Below, in pieces: positions 37,144 to 41,875 of a stretch of DNA of 41,875 nt. Below the pieces are notes generated by a model. That model did not search any database and was not told where the DNA came from. It worked only from the letters and a program-made list of their open reading frames with translations. Source of the DNA: an uncultured Acidimicrobiaceae bacterium (lineage in GTDB: Bacteria > Actinomycetota > Acidimicrobiia > Acidimicrobiales > Poriferisodalaceae). The stretch spans positions 1-41,875 of the forward strand of contig CAJWBN010000005.1 of assembly GCA_913020735.1 (NCBI GenBank), read 5' to 3'. Positions within the stretch are counted from its first letter, which is position 1. Every line of letters begins with the position of its first letter. The position numbers were made by a program, and so were the translations under genes.

Positions 37144-38523
37144 CTAGCGAAACTCCTCTGGTAGCTGGCGCGTGTGCCATTGATGGTGATCTTCGAGAAG
37201 CATTGACATTCGCAGCAGCACATCCTCGCTATATGGCCTGCCAATGAGTTGAACGCCAAATGGCACACCTCGCGGATCGACGTGGGTTGGGAGGCTGATT
37301 GCGGGAAGGCCGAGGATGTTGACCCAGTCAACGAAGCCCCGAGTGGCGTCCGAAATTGGTCGTTCCCCGGGCGGAGCAGCTGTCTCGTCTAGTAGAACGC
37401 CGTGGTCAGGAAACGGGCAACCGGTGAGAGGTGTCAGGAGCACATCGAAGTCAGTGCGCCAGCGACTAACGACTGCCCTGGTGCCTTTACGAAGTTCGGC
37501 AACTGCACGAACGAATTGAGGGACGGTTGCACCATCAGTCACTTGAAGGCGCGCGATAACTGAAGGATGAGCTGGCTGGGTGAGGTCGTAATCCAAAAGG
37601 TGACTCCAGCCGGGGGCCACTACTTGTCGATAGCCATCTAGACCTTCGATGTTTAGTTGGTTGGGATGAACCTCTATCAACGTATGGCCCATCCGAGCCA
37701 ACAAGGATGCCGTTTCTTCTAAAGCAGCGAGTTGAGGCTCATAAACCGAAGCGCTGTTGGGTGGGCGGTTTAGTACGCCTATCCGAAGCTTAGAGAGGGG
37801 CTCGCTAAGTCGATCGGTTAGGGGAGGATCATTATTAGGCCGCTGCGGCATCCATGCATCGGGATCAGGGGTGTCGACCAGTTCGATCATTGTCGCGGCG
37901 TCAAGAACGGTACGCGTAAGGAAACCGTCGACGGAAGACCAGTCCCAGGGGCCGGTCTGTTGGGGGAGTAGACCACGAGTCACCTTCAGGCCAACAAGGT
38001 TGCAGGCGACAGCTGGGAGTCGGATAGAGCCGGCGCCGTCGGTTCCTGTGGCAACGGGTACCAAACCGGCAGCTACTGCAGCGGCTGATCCGCCGCTAGA
38101 ACCAGAAGCGGTCACGTCTTCGTGCCATGGATTGATGGTTGTGCCGTGTTTGAGGCTTTCAGTTGTCAATGCTGCGGCGAGTTCAGAAGATGCTGTGCGG
38201 CCCATGGCGACGAAACCTGCTGACAGAACTCGATCAATGAATAATGAATTCTGAGCGACTGGTTCGCCGGAAACCATAAACGAGGACTTGGTGTTGGGCT
38301 GTCCTGCAACCTCCTGGACATCCTTGATACCAATCGGCAGCGAGTTAAAGCAGGGATGATCAGAGTGAGTGAGGAAATCGGGATCCAGCCACGAGAAGGC
38401 GTTGAGGCGGTCGTTTAACCGCAAAGTACGGTTCCAGTAGTGGTGCGCAATTTCTGTCGCGGTGAGATCTCCTTTGGCCATCGCGACTTGAAGCTCTGTC
38501 AGAGTCGTCTGAACATCAATCAT
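37144..38523 (-). CDS. Amidase signature family enzyme
   Basis: GSSGGSAAAVAAGLVPVATGTDGAGSIRLPAVACNLVGLKVTRG (amidase signature), LPIGIKDVQEVAGQPNTKSS. Start placed at MIDVQ (38523), ATGA overlap with the upstream CoxL-like gene. Confidence 0.95.
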   Translation of the reverse strand: MIDVQTTLTELQVAMAKGDLTATEIAHHYWNRTLRLNDRLNAFSWLDPDFLTHSDHPCFNSLPIGIKDVQEVAGQPNTKSSFMVSGEPVAQNSLFIDRVLSAGFVAMGRTASSELAAALTTESLKHGTTINPWHEDVTASGSSGGSAAAVAAGLVPVATGTDGAGSIRLPAVACNLVGLKVTRGLLPQQTGPWDWSSVDGFLTRTVLDAATMIELVDTPDPDAWMPQRPNNDPPLTDRLSEPLSKLRIGVLNRPPNSASVYEPQLAALEETASLLARMGHTLIEVHPNQLNIEGLDGYRQVVAPGWSHLLDYDLTQPAHPSVIARLQVTDGATVPQFVRAVAELRKGTRAVVSRWRTDFDVLLTPLTGCPFPDHGVLLDETAAPPGERPISDATRGFVDWVNILGLPAISLPTHVDPRGVPFGVQLIGRPYSEDVLLRMSMLLEDHHQWHTRQLPEEFR

Positions 38524-40895
38524 GGTGTAGCGGCGTCGATGTGATGTAGCAGAAGTTCGGGGCTTAACGGGATGGACCGGATCCATCCGTAACCCCCGGG
38601 TAAAGCATGCTCGACCGCTTGGGCGATGGCTGACATGGCGGCCATTGTGCCTGCTTCTCCGACCCCTTTGGAACCCGACGGGACATCTGGAGGCAGTGTT
38701 TCCATGTGTTCAACGGTCATTTCCGGCACATCGCCGGCCAAGGGCACGAGATAGTCCCTAAACGTGGTGGTAAGTGGGTTGCCATCCTCGTCGTAGCGAA
38801 GTTCTTCCATCAGAGTGGAGCCCAGTACTTGGACAAAGCCTCCCATAACTTGGCCATCAACGATCGCTGGATTAATGACGTAACCACAATCATCCACAGC
38901 GTGGTAACGCAGGACGCTGACTAAACCGGTGTCGGCGCATACCTCAACCATCACTGCAATGCTCCCATATCCGATCGTCCTGTCTACTGGGTCCCAGACA
39001 TAGCGTGCCTGCAGAGTCGGACTGTGATGATCTGGAAGTCGATTTAGCTTTCGGTATGCAGCAGTGCCGATATCGGCGAAAGTCACTTTTTCTCCGGTGG
39101 GGCCACTTACAGCGCTGTTAGAAATTGTGAGCTCTGCTTCATCTAAGTTCAGAAGCGAGGCAGCCATTTCAAGAACCTGGCCTTGAAGATCCTGACTGGC
39201 CAACATGACAGAGGAGGCTGCGACCGGGGCAGTTCGACACCCGCCCGTGCCGTACCCGGTGTATGGACAACTGTCCGTATCTCCGAAGACCACTCGAACA
39301 TCATTGACGTTCGCTCCAAGGGCAGTCGCGCAAACCTGAGCGAGTGTGGTCTCAATGCCCTGCCCCATTCCGGTTTGACCGGTGAAAACTTGAACCGTCC
39401 CGGTGGAGTCCATGCGAACTACGGCTTCGTCGAAACCGCCTTGTTCCATTGGTAGGCGCCCCATCTTGCGGCTATTGCCCACGCCTGTTGCCTCGATAAA
39501 GTTCACTAGGCCGATCCCGACGAAACGCCCATTAGAGGTGGCATCAGTCACTTCGTCAAACCAGCCGGCCTGGGTAACGGACTTCAATGTTCGGCGCAGA
39601 GCTTCGGGGTAATCGCCGCTGTCCAGACGCCAGCCCAATCCGTTCTGAAACGGCATCTGTTCTGGGCGGACCATATTTTTCAGTCTCAGGTCTATGGGGT
39701 CAATACTTAGACGGTCGGCTAAAGCATCGATAGCGCGTTCGATAGCGAAGTTCGCGATTGGGCTGCCCCAGCCGCGAAATGACCCAAATGGGGTTCGGTT
39801 CGTCATGACCCCGGTCGTGGTGATGTCCGCGTTGGGTATTTGATACGAGCCGGTACCAGCTCGGGTGGAAACCCATATTGGCCCCATTCCAACGCTGCTT
39901 ACTTCGCCTCCAAGTGTGCCGACCACGTCACTTCGGAAAGCGACGATGCTTCCATCACCGTCTGCTCCGATCGAAACTGACATTTTTGCGTCTCGAGCGT
40001 GGGAGGTGGCTACGAAACTTTCTGAGCGATCTTCGATGTATTTAACGGGCCGCCCACAGACCTTGGACGCTATGCAGGTAATGATTTCTTCGCCGTAATA
40101 ATTGGCTTTAGCCCCGAAGCCGCCACCAATAGCTGGAACCCGTACGAGAAGGTCAGACACACTGACGCCGAGCACTTGAGACAAAACTTCACGGACGCGG
40201 TTAGGAGACTGAGAATTGAGATCGACGATGAGTCGTCCAACGGAGCCTGAACGCTGACTACCGGCTTGATTTTGCAAACCCCAGTCTGCAATAACACCTC
40301 GGGTTTCAAGGGGACAGCCGAATGCTCTGCCGATGTCGAGTTCGAGATCAACAATTGTGTGTGCTGACTTCAGGGCAGAGCGGCCGTCGCCGGAAGTCTG
40401 TTGATCAGTTGCTAGAACGTTGTCTGGCCAAGAGCTGTGAAGAATAGGAGCATTAGTTTCACGAGCAGCATCGACGTCCATCACAGCAGGGAGAAGGTCG
40501 TAGTCAATTTCGATTGCATCTACAGCGTCTTCGGCAATTGCGCGTGTCTCAGCAACCACCGCTGCCACGATGTGTCCTACGTAGCGAACCGTCGAGGTTG
40601 CCATGGCAAGACTTTCTGTGCGGCGTTGGTCGGCAATGTGCTCCCACCCGATCGGCGTTGGCGTCGAGTGTCGTGAAATATCTTCCCCCGTAAGGACGGT
40701 GTGAACTCCAGGCATTGAAGAGGACTTGGCTATGTCGATCGACGCGAGTCGTGCGTGAGCGACTGGACTCCGTGCCATGGCTATATGCAGCGTCCCACGA
40801 GGTTCGAGGTCATCAATGAAGCGACGGCTGCCATTCAGGAGAGCGTCATCTTCAAATCGCAGCACCTCTTTGAAGGTCTCGTTACTACCAGTCAT
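38520..40895 (-). CDS. Xanthine dehydrogenase/CoxL-family molybdopterin-binding large subunit
   Basis: RFIDDLEPRGTLHIAMARSPVAHARLASIDI, RVPAIGGGFGAKANYYGEEIIT, TGQTGMGQGIETTLAQVCA, GSKGVGEAGTMAAMSAIAQAVEHAL. Start placed at MTGSNE (40895), overlapping the coxS-like stop. Confidence 0.95.
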   Translation of the reverse strand: MTGSNETFKEVLRFEDDALLNGSRRFIDDLEPRGTLHIAMARSPVAHARLASIDIAKSSSMPGVHTVLTGEDISRHSTPTPIGWEHIADQRRTESLAMATSTVRYVGHIVAAVVAETRAIAEDAVDAIEIDYDLLPAVMDVDAARETNAPILHSSWPDNVLATDQQTSGDGRSALKSAHTIVDLELDIGRAFGCPLETRGVIADWGLQNQAGSQRSGSVGRLIVDLNSQSPNRVREVLSQVLGVSVSDLLVRVPAIGGGFGAKANYYGEEIITCIASKVCGRPVKYIEDRSESFVATSHARDAKMSVSIGADGDGSIVAFRSDVVGTLGGEVSSVGMGPIWVSTRAGTGSYQIPNADITTTGVMTNRTPFGSFRGWGSPIANFAIERAIDALADRLSIDPIDLRLKNMVRPEQMPFQNGLGWRLDSGDYPEALRRTLKSVTQAGWFDEVTDATSNGRFVGIGLVNFIEATGVGNSRKMGRLPMEQGGFDEAVVRMDSTGTVQVFTGQTGMGQGIETTLAQVCATALGANVNDVRVVFGDTDSCPYTGYGTGGCRTAPVAASSVMLASQDLQGQVLEMAASLLNLDEAELTISNSAVSGPTGEKVTFADIGTAAYRKLNRLPDHHSPTLQARYVWDPVDRTIGYGSIAVMVEVCADTGLVSVLRYHAVDDCGYVINPAIVDGQVMGGFVQVLGSTLMEELRYDEDGNPLTTTFRDYLVPLAGDVPEMTVEHMETLPPDVPSGSKGVGEAGTMAAMSAIAQAVEHALPGGYGWIRSIPLSPELLLHHIDAATP

Positions 40896-41434
40896 TGAGG
40901 TTTCTCCCCGGCGGGATTGGAAGTCTTTAATTCGAAGACTTCGACAACCGATTGAACAATTCCCTGGTAGCCGGTGCAGCGACAGATATTGCCTGACAGG
41001 CCTTCTTTCACTCTTTCTTCGTTTATGGCTCCTCCACACGCCTCGCCTATAAGGGTTCCAGCGATGAGCATTCCTGGTGTGCAAAATCCGCATTGCAGCG
41101 CGTGGTTGCGCTTAAATGCTTCGGCTAGCTCCGGTAATCCCGCTAGTGGAGTAGGCGAAGTCTGGTTCTCAGGAGGAGGACTGGCTAAGCCTTCAATCGT
41201 CCATACCTCCGAATCGGCCGCTTGAACGGCGAACATGAGGCAGGAACGAACCTGTTCCCCATCGAAGAGAATTGTGCAGGCACCGCATGATCCTTGTTCA
41301 CAGCCAATTTTCGTGCCCGTAAGCCCCGCTTGTTCCCTCAGAAGTTCAGCCAAGGTAGACCGGGGTTCGACATCGAAATTCTCATGACGGCCATTGATTG
41401 AAATTGACAACTGGTGAGTCCCGGTACCGCTCAT
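40892..41434 (-). CDS. CoxS-type 2Fe-2S subunit of molybdenum hydroxylase
   Basis: LLREQAGLTGTKIGCEQGSCGACTILFDGEQVRSCLMFAVQA...HALQCGFCTPGMLIAG...EGLSGNICRCTGYQGIV. Confidence 0.96.
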   Translation of the reverse strand: MSGTGTHQLSISINGRHENFDVEPRSTLAELLREQAGLTGTKIGCEQGSCGACTILFDGEQVRSCLMFAVQAADSEVWTIEGLASPPPENQTSPTPLAGLPELAEAFKRNHALQCGFCTPGMLIAGTLIGEACGGAINEERVKEGLSGNICRCTGYQGIVQSVVEVFELKTSNPAGEKPQ

Positions 41435-41875
41435 CGGATGAAACCTGATTCAACAGCGAGAGCGCCTTCGAGTGCGCGTTGCACAACAGCGACAGCAAGC
41501 CGGGTGCGGTAGTTGGCTGAAAGATGGATTTCGTCTCGTGGTAAGACGAGATCTTTCGTTAACTGGGCGGCCGAGCGAAGCGCAGTAGGGTCTCCTTGAG
41601 CATTAGCGACAGCGATCTCTACGTCTCTTAGGCGTACGGGTCGATCTCCTAGTCCAAAGGTCACTACACGGACTGCGTCAAGCGTTCCAGAAGCAGCAAG
41701 GGTTGCACTAGCGATAGCCCCCGCCATGGCGAAATCTGAACTTCTAGCGGTGATTTCGTGGAAACCCATGTGTCGTTTTGGAGTGATGGGAATTTGTATT
41801 TCAGTTAAGAGTTCGTCGGAATGTAGTGCTGTCTCGAAATGACCAGTGAAAAAGCTTTCGATGGCGATAGTTCGA
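41431..41875 (-). CDS. CoxM-type FAD-binding subunit of molybdenum hydroxylase, partial (runs off the right edge)
   Basis: The frame stays open to the window end: RTIAIESFFTGHFETALHSDELLTEIQIPITPKRHMGFHEITARSSDFAMAGAIAS..., typical of the CoxM C-terminal half. Confidence 0.9.
   Translation of the reverse strand, partial: RTIAIESFFTGHFETALHSDELLTEIQIPITPKRHMGFHEITARSSDFAMAGAIASATLAASGTLDAVRVVTFGLGDRPVRLRDVEIAVANAQGDPTALRSAAQLTKDLVLPRDEIHLSANYRTRLAVAVVQRALEGALAVESGFIR

Noticed and set aside
37757-38254. 165-aa plus-strand ORF
   Set aside because: Antisense to the amidase signature region; low-complexity Ser/Arg/Pro/Ala composition typical of shadow ORFs.
38520-41875. Calling the coxMSL-like cluster an aerobic CO dehydrogenase
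   Set aside because: The large subunit lacks the AYRCSFR active-site loop, so only the wider xanthine-dehydrogenase family is supported.
1-41875. CRISPR arrays, tRNA/rRNA genes, transposases, phage or restriction/defence genes
   Set aside because: I searched by eye and saw no regularly spaced repeats, RNA-gene signatures or corresponding protein motifs; this is not a substitute for tRNAscan or Infernal.

Overview
The window looks like a gene-dense accessory or catabolic region from an F420-using bacterium, possibly a marine Acidimicrobiia-like actinobacterium (inference only). It encodes LLM-class F420 oxidoreductases, acyl-CoA dehydrogenases, enoyl-CoA hydratases, a CaiB/BaiF CoA-transferase, a thiolase-fold + DUF35 pair, four MFS transporters, three aminotransferases, a LigAB-type extradiol dioxygenase, an FMN alpha-hydroxy-acid oxidase, a sulfatase-superfamily enzyme, an amidase and a CoxL/S/M-type molybdenum hydroxylase. 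The strongest finding is at 17997-19052 (minus). Two ORFs that the ORF track splits are one reading frame interrupted by a single in-frame TGA. The TGA sits at the second cysteine of an AhpD/carboxymuconolactone-decarboxylase CXXC motif (NECFY-[TGA]-TTSHAFLL). It is followed by an 8-bp hairpin with a GGUCU loop, which resembles a bacterial SECIS. I read this as an AhpD-like selenoprotein (CXXU), and it lies divergent to a DyP-type peroxidase. Other notable items are a 20-bp-stem hairpin whose bulge is the start codon of an F420 oxidoreductase, an unlisted 36-aa single-TM ORF with a strong Shine-Dalgarno, a ureG/LLM chimeric junction at the left edge, a thiolase-fold protein lacking the usual N-terminal nucleophilic Cys, and a sulfatase-like enzyme with a CGSSR signature. 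No tRNA, rRNA, CRISPR array or transposase was recognised.
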